Origin: SAR324 cluster bacterium
Lineage (GTDB): Bacteria > SAR324 > NAC60-12
NCBI GenBank assembly: GCA_028281495.1
Contig: JANQJU010000033.1
Coordinates: 372,001-436,000 of the forward strand
Length of the DNA stretch: 64,000 nt
Direction of reading: 5' to 3'
A program made the position numbers and the translations under genes. The notes below the pieces were generated by a model, which saw only the letters and a list, made by a program, of their open reading frames with translations, had not been told where the DNA came from and ran no database searches. How positions within the stretch are numbered: position 1 is the stretch's first letter; each line of letters opens with the position of its first letter. This document shows positions 18,701 to 31,100 of the stretch, piece after piece.

Positions 18701-21079
18701 TGAGGTTTGCGCTTCACGTTGACTCAGCTCATTGAGGAGATCGACGCCTTTTCGGAAATAATGAAACGCGATTTGATAGGCGGCCGAAGACTGTGCTTTT
18801 TTTCCAGCATTGAGATTCAATTCAGTGAGTTGCTTGCAGGCATCGGGTTGGAAGGGATTTGTCAAAAAACCTAAATTCAAATGATTGGTCAGTTCAAACA
18901 ACGGTTGTTGATTGGTGGTAGGGTCGTAGGAATCCAGCATGTCGAGGCCAATATTCCAATGATGAGCCAACTTTTCAGCTTCGGTATTTAAGGCATGCGC
19001 TGCTTGATAGATCCGGTCATGAGAAAATTTATAAGCAGTATCATTCGCTTGGTAAAACGCCTCATTCTGACTCATGGAAAGCTTATAATTTTGGTCGAGT
19101 GGCACGAGGAGTTCTTTTTCGAGAGCTTCGCCTAAAGAATGCTCCACCTCGGTCGCCTCAAACACACTCAGCCGCACCAGGCGTTTGAATTCAAATTGGT
19201 TGCCGATGCATGCTGCTAGCTTGAGTATGGATTGAACAGACTCCGAAAAATTCTGAAACTCTCCTATCAGAAAATCCACCACGTTATCCGAAATCTCTTG
19301 CTTTTGAATTTCTTCCACACTCCATGTCCAAGTGCCCGTGTTCCCAGGATAGATCAGCTTCTTTTCATAGAGCACACTCAAAAACTTCCCGACAAAAAAC
19401 GGATTCCCTCCCGTTTTTTTATAAACCAGCTCGGCTAAGTGTTGTGACGATTCCAAACTCACTTGCAGGGCATTGGCCGTATACTCTGTCACCGAATGGG
19501 AAGACAGGGGGTTTAATTTGAATTCGGTCAGTCGTGCTCCTGAATTTCGAAGCTGTTCTACAAACAAAGACACTGAAATTGTTTCGGATTCATCTTTGTC
19601 TCGAAACGCCAAAATGAGAACCAATCCTCCTTTGGTATCGGTGGTTGCCATGGTTTCAATGAAATTGAGCGAGGAGTAATCCGCCCACTGAATGTCATCG
19701 AGGAAAAACACCATAGGCATTTCTGGGGAAACCATCGTTTGAAACAGCTTTTGTAGAGCATATTGCAATCGATTTTGGGCTTCCTGAGGTTTCAGTTGAA
19801 TGGGTTTGTCATGCTTCCCAAGAATCAATTCCATTGAAGCAATGGCATCCACAATCACGGCGGCATAATTGCCCAATCCCAGTTCCAATCGATGTTTCCA
19901 ATCCTGGATTTCTTCATTTTCCAACGACAGGATGTGTTTGGTAAATTCGGAGAAAGCTTGGATGATAGCCGAGTACGGCAGATCCCGATTTAGGAGCTGA
20001 TCGAATTTGCCTGATACAAAAATCCCATTCTTCTGGGTCAACGGAGGAAACACTTCTTGAATGAGAGAAGTTTTTCCAATCCCGGCGGGACCAGCCACAG
20101 TGACGATTTGCACCTTTCCTTCGTTCAAACTCTTTTCATTGAAAAATTTGATCAAGGTCTCCGCTTCGGTTTCCCGTCCATACAACTTCTGAGGCAGATT
20201 GAATCGAATGGGTCGATCATACGCTCCCAACGCAAAGGCCGGGATCTGCCCCGTGCTTTCCCACTGTTGTTGACAGGCTTTCAAATCGTTCAATAAGCCG
20301 GTTCCTGACTGATAACGGTCTTCTGCTTTTTTCGCTAAAAGCTTCTGAACCACCTCGGCCACCACAGGCGGAACGGCATGGTTCAATTCCTGGATGGGGG
20401 TGGGAAGCCTTGCAATATGGCTATGAACCAATTGATTCGGATCCTCGGACACAAACGGCAGTTTTCCCGTCAATAGGATGTAAAACGTGACTCCTAAAGA
20501 ATAGAAATCCGTACGATAATCCACCACCCGATTCACTCTCCCTGTTTGCTCCGGAGAGATATAAGCGAGAGTCCCTTCCAATAGTTTTGGAGCACAGAAC
20601 GATTGAATTTCATGGGAAAGGAACGTCGATAAACCAAAATCAATGACCTTCAATTGCCGCGTCTTTGGGTTAAAAACGATGTTTGATAAATTGATATCCT
20701 TGTGAATGATTTTTTCTGCATGAATATCACAAAGCGCTTGTGCAATTTGAATCGCAATCGATAAGAAGTCGGAAATGGTCAACTTGCCTGCAATGTCCAA
20801 TACATCCAAGGATTGGGCATCAAAATCTTCCAAAATAATGCACCAACGGTCCTGAACTTTTTCGAAAGAATAGGCCTGAACCACGGTGTCCTTTTTCACC
20901 TTACGCGTGACATTGTATTCCCGCTCAAACCAAGCCAAGTGTTCGGGAGAAGGACGGGACTCTTTGAGGGCCTTTAAAATGAAGGAAGATTGGTTTTCGC
21001 TACGAACTGCTCGGTATATTAGGGAGTTTTGACTTTCATGAAGTTTTTCTTGGATGGTGTAATCAGAAGAACGTGACAT
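15701..21079 (-). CDS. Ser/Thr kinase - AAA ATPase - TPR - GAF - histidine kinase multikinase
   Basis: This 1792-residue protein has a Hanks-type kinase at about 7-270 (Lys36, catalytic HKDINLSN with Asp128, DFG 147-149). An AAA ATPase of the STAND-like type follows at about 290-560 (P-loop GPAGIGKTS with Lys336; Walker B FFLDDIQWAD). A long helical TPR-like region runs to about 1300, then a GAF domain (about 1330-1480), a coiled coil, and a histidine kinase core with His1536 (GFAHEIRNAL), an N box (NNILLNAKDAL), DNGIGIP and GMGLGLGFVQ. All catalytic residues I can check are present. This architecture is known from cyanobacteria and some proteobacteria (HstK-like); inputs and outputs are mostly unknown. 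It has no receiver or membrane domain. It is 231 bases downstream of the NRPS gene on the same strand, so co-transcription or control of that gene is possible but not shown. Confidence 0.9.
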   Translation of the reverse strand: MSRSSDYTIQEKLHESQNSLIYRAVRSENQSSFILKALKESRPSPEHLAWFEREYNVTRKVKKDTVVQAYSFEKVQDRWCIILEDFDAQSLDVLDIAGKLTISDFLSIAIQIAQALCDIHAEKIIHKDINLSNIVFNPKTRQLKVIDFGLSTFLSHEIQSFCAPKLLEGTLAYISPEQTGRVNRVVDYRTDFYSLGVTFYILLTGKLPFVSEDPNQLVHSHIARLPTPIQELNHAVPPVVAEVVQKLLAKKAEDRYQSGTGLLNDLKACQQQWESTGQIPAFALGAYDRPIRFNLPQKLYGRETEAETLIKFFNEKSLNEGKVQIVTVAGPAGIGKTSLIQEVFPPLTQKNGIFVSGKFDQLLNRDLPYSAIIQAFSEFTKHILSLENEEIQDWKHRLELGLGNYAAVIVDAIASMELILGKHDKPIQLKPQEAQNRLQYALQKLFQTMVSPEMPMVFFLDDIQWADYSSLNFIETMATTDTKGGLVLILAFRDKDESETISVSLFVEQLRNSGARLTEFKLNPLSSHSVTEYTANALQVSLESSQHLAELVYKKTGGNPFFVGKFLSVLYEKKLIYPGNTGTWTWSVEEIQKQEISDNVVDFLIGEFQNFSESVQSILKLAACIGNQFEFKRLVRLSVFEATEVEHSLGEALEKELLVPLDQNYKLSMSQNEAFYQANDTAYKFSHDRIYQAAHALNTEAEKLAHHWNIGLDMLDSYDPTTNQQPLFELTNHLNLGFLTNPFQPDACKQLTELNLNAGKKAQSSAAYQIAFHYFRKGVDLLNELSQREAQTSSWDYNYPLALELYNASAETAQLSGQTELAQAYIDDIERNLKSVLDGLACHEVKWAILAANNDFLSVISMSLDYLKQFGIDFPESSPETIQDAFDATFQELGDQEPETLIDLPLMTEPDKRVAMDVMGPVYLAAFLIRPDLCPLMTNKMLLYSLRYGNHPSSIIAYMSFGVSLVMQYQKYAYAYKFKVLAERLIEKLDAYPIYPRYAVLCSLLVSHWREHFQTVLPVLKKAYQIGIENGESFHSANSLAVYHITQLVFGQPLTKVEPEYKESLEIIRNMGEEFVYEAVCIDYQSILNWMGQNDNPIQLEGTAFQEVEKLPIYESSTEIVYLNMIYFHKVILAYHLGEYQAATEFTKAFDRVKVPGYSFNPPVALYYALSHIELLSQTESAAEQQAHRAQFEEQLQLFEEWAELCPENYLHKYHILKAELARIDQDHETATSSYEQAIELAKKDQHFREEALAFELAGKYFHGRGQKRLATYYLQDAYYAYRDWGAVIKLHRLEKQFPDLLTFVSAKPSISGGSIVGTMSQTRSASGGDLDMASIVKASQVLSENIVLEKLIRQIMLVLMENAGAQRGVFIYKQSQQWFVEAEAVVVKEIQVERVHQVLAEFKQLPQKLIRYVIQAKESVVLDDALRDGLNWDEHYFHSQEIRSLLCQPITRQGGLIGVLYLENNLTTGAFTPDRLEVLGILAAQTAISMENAELYDNLEEKVQQRTAELKTAHEKILALEKEATEKQMAGGFAHEIRNALAGPKLLAEKNLGLDSPAPHVSLSLANSRRMKEIYFKLQKRLGHEELQNILVLMKQNFVNEEQIEGSFQLIYQSLSRALVITQQIMEYSKLGQQTAGLERIDPDRLIEEIIAEHQAMFAEQAITVHLKLLSNGRQIEVAEGHYYTIVNNILLNAKDALIGPGSREQEERTIEVVSEVKGSTYQVRITDNGIGIPPENLSKIYDTFFSTKPESGMGLGLGFVQKIVFLYQGTIEAQSQVGQGTTFTVSFPAA

Positions 21080-21310
21080 GGATCTGAGCCTCTTGAAGGA
21101 AGGTGTCTTTCATAACGGGCCTCCATTGCAACTGATCTTAGTGTTTGCAAATGTCGAAAGCCTTTGTTTTAGGCGGGCATATGGTTGAAGTATCAAATCG
21201 AACCTTGCCCCTATAATTATAGATCAATTCTATTATTCCGCCGTTTATCAACATTTCATTGGAATGTAAAGAAACGGTAAGAATCTCTCAAATGGGTGGT
21301 CCAGCTACCC

Positions 21311-22168
21311 TCATTTCAAACGAAAAATATCGCGGAGCTGCTGCGCTACCTCTTGAATATGCGGGGGATTCAGAATCGAAAGATGGTTACCGGAAACAGG
21401 AAACACATCCACCCTCTCCTTTGTCCAAGAATTCCATCCATAGTCCCATTTTCCAGCATCGCTTTCCTGGCTGGCATGGGGGGCATTTTTGATACGAAAC
21501 AGCATCAATGGTGCTTGCACCGAAGTTTTTGGCCGGTACTTTTGCATCGCAGCTCGGTTCGCTTGCAACACGCTCACGAGTTGATGGAGTTGTTCAAGGG
21601 TTGTGTAGGCGGGCATCGCCTGATCTTGTTGGAGCTGTTGGAACACGGCTTGATAGCAGGCATCATGATCGGGCAGGGCCTCCAGAGCCGAACGATCTAA
21701 TGAGGTATGAGACGATCTTCCGAGATTGAGGATATCCCTCAACAAGAGCAAATTTTCCCATTCATCCAAAGAGAAGAACGTCGCAAGATGCTCCGATTGA
21801 GGAGGCATGCTGTCGAAGAGACATAAGGCTTCCACCGTGTGGCCTTGGTTTTCCAACTGGCAGGCCATCTCAAACGCCACCAGCCCCCCAAATGAGTGCC
21901 CTGCTAAGCGATAAGGCCCCTCCGGTTGAATCGTTTGAATGTCGTTGATGTAGTGTTTTGCAATGTCTTGCACACGTTCCAACGCAGGGGATGCCCCATC
22001 TAATCCCAGGGTCTGCAAACCAAACACCGGTTGATCTGTCCCCAATAGTGTTGCCAAAACCTGATAAGCCAGAACATTCCCACAGGCCCCCGCCATGCAA
22101 AATAACGGCGTCTGCGTTCCTTGTGATTGGACCGGGACCAATGCAGGCCACGTGAGGGTGGTTTCGTG
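21311..22168 (-). other. C-terminal thioesterase domain of the megasynthase
   Basis: About residues 9155-9435, type I thioesterase of the alpha/beta-hydrolase fold. It has LFCMAGACGNV near the start, nucleophile Ser9242 in AGHSFGGL, an Asp in LFDSMPP, and the catalytic His in SGNHLSIL near the end. It releases the chain by hydrolysis or cyclisation. Which of the two cannot be read from the motifs. Confidence 0.92.
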
Positions 22169-25100
22169 GGAATGCATTCGTGCAGCCAATTTTGCAATGG
22201 TGGAATATTCCAACAAAGCCGAGGCAGGCAGCGTGGAAGCGAAATCATGCCGGATTCGATTCATGATGGATACTGCCAGTAACGAATGCCCGCCTAAGTC
22301 GAAAAAATCGTCATGAATGCCAATCGACTGAATCCCTAAGGTGCTCTGCCAGATCTCGGTTAAGCGGTGTTCCAAAACACTACGTGGTTCTGCATAGTGA
22401 CTGGATAACGACGGCCGGGGGTGTCCGGCAGAAACTGAAGGAGCTGCGGGTGATTCTTGAACGGGAACTGAGGCTTCACTTTTCGTGGGCGTCGGCCCAA
22501 TCCAATAACGCTGACGCTCAAACGGATAGGTGGGCAAGGGAATACGATGGATTGAGTTTTGCGTATAAACAGCCTCCCAATCGATAGGCATTCCAGCAGC
22601 CCATAGCTTGCCCAAGGTTTTTAACAAAAACGCTTCATCGGGGATGGACTGTTTCGGATGCCGGAGACAGCCCAAAACGAGGGGTTGAGAATCGACGGAC
22701 CGGGCGGATTGGAGTTCACTTTTGACCAATGTCGTCAATACCGAGCCAGGGCCAATTTCGAGGAAGACCTGTGGCGATTGCGTTAACAAGGATTGCGTTA
22801 ACAAGACTCGAATGCCCTCGGAAAACCGAACCGTTTGGATCAGATGTTGTCCCCAATAGTTGGGATCAGTGGCCTGTTCTGCCGTAATCCAAGTCCCTGT
22901 GACATTCGAAAGATAAGGGATGTTGGGGGCGTGCAATTCCGTGGTTTCAAAAATACGAGCTACCTGGGTCACAAACGGAGTCAAGGCCGCGTGCATCAGA
23001 AACGAATGAAAAGCATGCGAGACATGCAAACGCACACAATCGATCCCTTGGGAATGGAGCTGATTTTCTAAGGCCGCAATCGCAGCAACCGTCCCAGAAA
23101 CCACACACTGTTGTGGGCTATTGTGAACTGCCAAGGCCAAATCATCCGTCAACCAAGGCATCACCTCCTGTTCCGACAAGGACACACTGAGCATGGCTCC
23201 CTTCGGTTGGGCTTGCATCAATCGTCCTCGGATCACCACCAGTTCCAACGCCACTTCCAAGGGAAACACTCCTGCAATACAAGCCGACACATACTCTCCG
23301 AGGCTGTGTCCAATCATCGCGGTCGGGTGTACGCCCCAAGCCATCCATAAGTGCGCCAAAGCATATTCCACAACAAACAAAACAGGTTGCGCAAAGGCGG
23401 TTTGTTCCAAACGCTGCACAGCCTCGGCTTCAGATCCAGTCGATGGATACAGCACTTCACGAAGATCCCACTCCCAATGCGGTTGGAGCAACTCCACACA
23501 CCGGGTCACCTGTTCCTTAAAAAGGGGTTCCTCTCGATAGAGGCCTTGCGCCATGTTCAAATACTGAGAACCTTGGCCTGAAAACATAAAGACCGGGCCA
23601 GGCATTCCATGATCCGGGGTTGGGTCGAAAGCCGAGGTCGCCACTCGCCCCAGTTGTTGGATTGCCTCCTCATGGCTCTGACAAATGATCGTGTGGCGAT
23701 ACGCCCAGGATTGACGACCTACGCTCAGCGTATACGCCATATCTGCTAAGGAGAGTTCGGGATGCTGGATGAGATGATGCGCCAAATTGTCACACACCCT
23801 GGCCAAGGCAGTCGGGGTTTTTGCTGACAAAACCAACAGATGCCAGGAGGGCCGGGCTTCGGTGCCAAGGTGTGATTGAAGGTCTGATTGAAGGTCTGAT
23901 TGAAGGTCTGATTGAAGGTCTGATTGAAGGTGTGGCGCAAGGTGTGGCTCAGGGTGTGGTTCTACCTGGGGTGCTTCCTCCAGGACCACATGCGCATTGG
24001 TGCCCCCAATTCCAAACGAACTCACAGCAGCCCGTAAAGGCCCTGTCTCAGATCGCCAATCGGATAGCTCCGCATTGACAAAAAATGGGCTATGCGCAAA
24101 GTCGATTTCTGGATTCGGCTGTTCGAAATGCAAACTGGGCGGCAATTTTTTGTGCTTTAAGGCAAGGGTTGTTTTGATCAAACCGGCCACTCCTGAGGCG
24201 GTATCCAAATGGCCGATATTGGTTTTCACCGAACCGATGGCACAAAACTCTGTTTTTTGCGTTTGCTCGCGATAGGCTTCTTGAAGGGCTTTGATTTCAA
24301 TAGGGTCTCCCAAGACAGTTCCCGTGCCATGCGTTTCAATATAACCAATGGATTCATAATCGATTCCTCGCATGGCTTTCGCAATGACAGCCGACTGCCC
24401 TTTCACACTAGGGGCGGTGTAGCCCACCTTATTCGAACCGTCGTTATTAATCGCCGAGCCTTTGATGATGGCGTGGATATGATCCCGGTCCGCCAAGGCT
24501 TTATCTAAACGTTTGAGCACGACAACGCCCACACCACTACTCCCCACCGTTCCTTCTGCCTTGGCATCAAACGCACGGCAATGCCCATCCGGTGAGAAAA
24601 TCATTCCCTGCTGATACAAGTAGCCTGTTGGTTGAATGATCAGGGTCACTCCTCCTGCCAATGCGATGTCACAATCACCCGTCAGGAGTCCCTGAGACGC
24701 CATATGCACCGCCACTAAGGAAGTCGAACACGCGGTTTGAACACTGACAGCGGGACCATTCAAACTGAGCTTGTAGGCCGTTCGGGTGGCCAAATTATCC
24801 TGCGTGTTGGAAATCATCAGTTGAAAGGCCCCCACGGTTGAAGACAATTCGGGGTGTTTTGCAAGATTCTGCCATAGATACTGATTGACCCCACTCCCTG
24901 CATAGACTCCGACTGTTTGGTGATCACTCGTCTTCCCATAGCCTGCATGCTCCAGCGCTTCCACGGCACATTCTAAAAACAGGCGTTGTTGGGGATCTAA
25001 GATTTCCGCCTCTGCGGGGGTGTACCCAAAAAAGGAGGCATCAAACTGGTCAACACCGTCCACCAATCCAATCGCTTTCACGTAATTGGGATCGTGGAGT

Positions 25101-28100
25101 TGTTCAGGATCGATTCCGTTGGCCAACAAGGTTTCTTCGGAAAAATGGGTAATGGATTCCATCCCTTCCTTCAGGTTTTGCCAAAAGGTGTCGATGTCTG
25201 AGGCTCCCGGAAAACGCCCCGCCATTCCTACAATTGCGATTTCTTGCCCTCTTCCATCAGTCCCTTGTGCTGGCTGCGGAAGACGTGGCTGCGGCTTCGC
25301 ATGCGACGTCTGGGGAGCGATAAACTCTACAAACGATTGGATGGTGGGATAGTGAAACAGATCCACAACGGAAAACGAGGTGGCAAACAAGGGCTGTAAC
25401 TTACCGTGTAACTTCAACAACAATAAGGAATGCCCGCCCAGATCAAAGAAGTTGTCATGCGTTCCCACCTGTTCCAACTGCAACACGTCACACCATGCAG
25501 CCGCGATTTTTTGTGCGATGCCTGACCGCGGGAACGTGGAGGAAGCACTGCTTGCAGGCTTTGGTTTTGGTTTCGGCAGGGCTTTACGATTGATTTTTCC
25601 ATTCGTGGTTAAGGGGAATTGTTCCAAAATATTGATGCTACTTGGCAACATGTATTCGGGCAGTTGCGTTTTGAGCCATCGGCGAAGCACTTCGGAGTTT
25701 CCTGCCTTGGATAAGGTCACATAAGCGATCAAACGGGGGTTCTCGTCTTGGCTATGAATCACAACGGCCTCGTGCACCGTCGAGTGCTGGCACAACGAAG
25801 CTTCAATTTCGCCCAATTCGATTCGAAATCCCCGAAGTTTGACTTGATCATCGCAACGTCCCAAGTAGGCCAGCTCGCCATCGGGAAGCCAACACGCAAG
25901 GTCTCCAGTCTTGTAAAAACGTTGTTTTTGGCCCTCGGCGTGGATTTCTATGAATCGCTTGGCAGTGAGTTCGGGTCGATTGAGGTAACCGCGAGTGACT
26001 CCAGCCCCACCCACTAGTACTTCACCGGATACGCCAATAGGCACGGGTTGGTAATTCGCATCCACCACCCGGACTTGTAGATCTGCTAAGGGCTTTCCAA
26101 TCCGCTTGTAGGTCGAGTTGATATCGTGCCGTATGGGATAGGCAGTCACATGAACCGTGGTTTCTGTAATGCCATACATATTGACCAATTGCGGGTGTTG
26201 ATCTCCATGACGAGTGAACCAATGTTGCAACCCGGCCAAATCGAGAGCCTCCCCTCCAAAAATCACCCATCGTAATGAAAGCGCCTCTGGCTGCGTGTCC
26301 ACTTGGGTCAGCTGGGTGAAGGCCGAAGGGGTTTGGTTCAGTACCGTGACCTTGTGTTTGAGGAGCAACTGGTAAAATGCTTCTGGATTTCGACTGGTGA
26401 GATAAGGAACCACAACCAAGCGTCCTCCATATAAGAGCGCCCCCCACATTTCCCAGACGGAAAAATCAAAAGCATAAGAATGGAATAGGGTCCATACATC
26501 GTGATAATCAAAGTGATACAATGCTTCGGTCGCAGCAAACAGGCGGGTGACATTCGCCTGTGTGACTTGACACCCCTTGGGCTTGCCGGTGGAACCCGAG
26601 GTATAGATCACATAAGCCAGATTCTCCGGTCCACTTTGCTGGGGTGGGTTGCCCTCTGAACAACCAGCAATCTGCTCCCATTGGGTGTCCATGCAAACCA
26701 CTTGCGTGGTTGAGAACGGAAACTTCTGCAACAGCGAATCCTGGCTTAACAACACCGATACCGCCGAATCCTCCATCATGAACTGCAAACGTTCTTCCGG
26801 AGTATCCGGATCTAGAGGCACATACGCACCTCCGGCTTTGAGCACGCCCAATACGGCAATCACTATCTCCAAAGAACGTTCCAAGCAGATTCCTACCAGC
26901 GTTTCGGCTCCCACTCCCAACTCCATCAAATGATGCGCCAACTGGTTGGCTTTGGCATTCAGGACTTTGTAACTGAGCGGGTCGACCTCTATCCCCCCAG
27001 GAGCTTCGAATACCACAGCAATCTCTTCTGGAGTTTTCATGACCTGGGTTTGAAACCATTCCACTAACGTTTGGTTCTGAGAAAAATCAGCTTGAGGACC
27101 TTGCCATGCTTGCAGTTTTTGCATTTCAGCGGAACTGAGCAAGGGGAGCTGTGCCACCGCTTGGTCTGCCTGGTCCATCACCCCCTCTAGCAGTGTTTGG
27201 AAGTGTTGACTCATCCGAGTCATGGTATCGGTGCTGAATAAATCGGTGCTGTATTCCCAGTAGCATATCAGGCAATCGGTCTGTTCGATGATGTTCAGGG
27301 AGAGATCGAACTTGGCAATCGTGTTTTCCTGTTCCAAGGGAGTGATTTCCAACCCGTCCCAGTCGAGCGATGTGCCGTCCCAATTTTGCAACGAAAACAT
27401 CACTTGAAAGAGGGGAGAATGGCTCAGATTGCGAGTGGGATTGAGTTGCTCAACCAACGATTCAAAGGGAAAATCTTGATGACTGTAGGCTTCCAGCGCC
27501 GTTTCTTTGACTCGACCGAGGAACTCCAAGAACGTGAGGTTCCCGTTGATGGAAGTGCGCAACACCAAAGTATTCACAAAAAAACCAATCACATGCTCGA
27601 CTTGATGCAGGCTGCGATTGGCAATGGGAGTTCCCACCAGGAGGTCCGATTGACCACTGTAGCGATGAAGCAACACCTGAAAGGCGGCCAATAGCGTCAT
27701 GAAGGCCGTCACCCCGTTTTGCTGAGAGAATTCCCGTACGTTCTGAGTGAGATTGGGTTCCAAAAGATGTTTGAACGTTTTTCCCTGATAACTCATGACG
27801 GCAGGACGAGGAGTATCGTAAGGCAGCTCCAACAATTCCGGAGCACCTTTCAGTTTTTTCAGCCAATACACACGTTGCTGTTCCAACACCTCATCTTGCA
27901 ACCAATTTTTTTGCCAAGCGGCGTAGTCGGTATATTGAATGGGCAGTTCGGGTAATGTGGCTTCCCGCTTTTGGATCAGTGCATTGTAAAGCAGGCTCCA
28001 TTCCCGAATCAGGATTTGGATGGACCAACCGTCACTGATGATATGGTGCATATTGAATAACAACACCTGATAACTCGGGTTGAGTTTGAGCAGTTCCACC

Positions 28101-31100
28101 TTCACCAAGGGCCCCCGAGTTAAATCAAACGGTGCCGAGGCATGAGCCTCCATCCGTTCGGTTATTTGGCGTTGTTGTTCTGGTTGGGAGCAGTCACTCA
28201 GATCGGTGATGCCCAAAGGATTGTCGATGGAGGTGACTTGGACCGTGGCCACTCCCTCCCGATTTGGGAAACAGGTGCGTAAGGCCTCATGACGTTGAAC
28301 CAATGCGGTCCAAGCGCCTTGCAAGCTTGCCACATCCAGCGACCCGTTCAAACTCAACGCGGTGTGCATGTTATAAGTCGCACTGTCCTCCCCAAAATGG
28401 GCTAAGAACCATAAGCGTTGTTGGGCAAACGACAAACCCCAAGGTTCGCCCGGATCCAAAGGCCGAATTGGAGGAAGATCCGAACCCCGGGCTTGTGTGT
28501 CCAACCACACGGCTTGCTCTTGAAGTCGAGGGTGTTCAAACACCACACGCACCGGCATTTCTCTCCTCAAGCTGGTTCGAACACGAGAAACCAACTGCGT
28601 GGCTAAGAGTGAATGACCACCGGATTCAAAAAAATGGCTATGCACACTCGTCACTCCTGCTCCCAAAACTTGCGACCACAGATCGCATAGGAATCGTTCG
28701 GTGTCGGTATGAGGGACTTGCTGTTCGACTAAGAAAACCCCGTGTGGTTCCGGGAGTGCCCGACGATCAATTTTACCATTCGGGGTTAAGGGAAATGTTT
28801 CCAATACGGTGAAACTTGTGGGCACCATATAGTCGGGCAAACGGGTTTTGAGCCACTGTTGCAGGATTCTCACATCTGTTGGTGTGACCAACGTGACATA
28901 TGCCGCCAGGGACGATTTTTCCGGTGGAGACAGCACCACCACAGCTTCCTTCACCCTTTCATGCTGATTCAATACGGCTTCAATTTCTCCCAATTCAATT
29001 CGAAACCCTCTCAGTTTGATCTGATGGTCGAGCCGCCCCAAATATTCGAGGGTCCCGTCCGGTTGCCATCGTGCCAAGTCTCCGGTTTTGTAAACCCTTG
29101 TGCTCACCCCAAACAGGTCGATTTCCTTGAATTTTTCAGCCGTGAGTTCCGCACGATTGAGGTAGCCCCGTGCCAATCCTTCCCCGGCAATGCAAAGTTC
29201 TCCAGGGATTCCCAAAGGAGTTGGTTGTCCATTTTTGTCTAAAATGTAGATTTGGGTATTCGCGATGGGGTGACCAATCCGTTCCGGTGTTTCAGGATGA
29301 TGGGTAATATCGTGGAGTGACGACCAGATCGTGGTTTCCGTAGGGCCGTATACATTCCAAAGTTGCGTGCTATTTTTGAGTAAGATCGGATTCAGTTGTC
29401 GAGGAAATGCTTCGCCCCCACAAAGAATTTTCAGAGGAGTGCGCTGATTCCATCCACTATGGGCCAGCAGTTTCCAGGTAGAAGGAGTGGCTTGCATCAC
29501 CGTGATCTGATGCTCCTCCAGTTGTTGAGCCAGGATCTCTCCATTGCTCGCGGCTTCTTGACGGAGGATGATTGTTTGGCCCCCGCTGATCAACGGCAAA
29601 TACAACTCCAGTGCGGCAATATCGAAGGATAAGGTAGTCACGGCCAACAACTTATCCGTCGAGGTCAATTTCATACGTTGCTGCATGGCACATAAGAAAT
29701 TCACCAATGCATGATGCTCGATCATGACTCCTTTGGGACACCCTGTGGAACCGGAGGTGTAAATCACATAAGCCAATTGTTCCGGTGCCAGGCCAGCCAA
29801 TTGTTCTGGTGCCGCCCCTCCCAAAGTGCCTGCTTCAGAGGCCGCCGCAATGGAATCCCAATCGCTATCCAAACAAATTATGTTTTCTACCAAATCGGAC
29901 CATCGTTCCTGCAAAGCGCGTTGAGTGAGCAACACAGAAACTCGCGAGTCATCCAACATGAACTGCAATCGCTCCTGAGGATAACTGGGATCCATGGGCA
30001 CATAAGCCCCCCCTGCCTTCAAAATGCCTAATAAACCGATCACCATTTCCAAAGATCGCTCCACACAAATTCCCACCAGCGTTTCGGCTCCCACGCCGAG
30101 GCGTCTCAAGGAGTGAGCCAACTGATTGACCTTCGTATTCAACACTTGATAGCTGAGGGATTGCTTTTCAAATACCACGGCGGTCTTTTCCGGGGTTCGA
30201 GACACCTGAGCCTGAAACAAATCCACCAAGGTGTTGTTGGGATTGCTTTGGGTTGGAGGAAAGTGAGTTGGAGAGAACTGGGTTGGAGGAAAGTGAGTTG
30301 GAGAAAACTGGGTTGGAGGAAACTGGGTTGGAGGAAACTGGGTTTGCGTGTGATTCCACGCCTGCAATTGATTCTGTTCGGCAGCGGTCAATAATGGGAG
30401 ATGATGCCACGATTGCTCAGGCATCTGCACCATGCCTTCCAACAATCGGCTCAAATGTTCTAGCATGCGTTGGATACGTTCCTGCTGGAAACGATGGCTG
30501 TCATAAGTGAGCTTGAACCGGAGTTGGTGCCCCGGCATGACGGCTAACGTGATGGGATAGTTGGTGAACTCTGTTCCGTGAACATCGGTGATTTGCAAGG
30601 AGGTGATGGCTTGTGGATCGCGCAGTTTTTCATCCACCGGGTAGTTTTCAAACACCACAATTGTTTCAAACAAGGGGGTTCCATTGGGAACGTCACTCCA
30701 TTTCTGAATATCAGCTAACGCGGTGTAGGCGTATTGTTCATTCTGTTGTTGCTGGTTTTGAATGAGGGATAAGGTCCTCAGCAGATCCTCCTCTGCTCTC
30801 CCTATATCAACCCGAAGCGGTAACGTGTTGATGAACAAGCCCAGCATGTGATGGATCCCATTCACTGGAATTTGTCGACCCGAAGTGGTCACGCCAAACA
30901 CCACTTCGTTTTCACCGCTGTAGCGGCTTAACAAAGCAGCCCAAGCCCCTTGCACCAATGTGTTGAGCGTGAATCGGTGTTGGCGGCTGAAGTGCTGTAA
31001 TTGTTGAAACAACGAGGCTTCCAGGCTGATTGTCTCCTCTTGATAGTCAACAGAACCGGTATGGCGTGTTTCCATCCACAAAGGCGTTGGTGCAGCAAAT

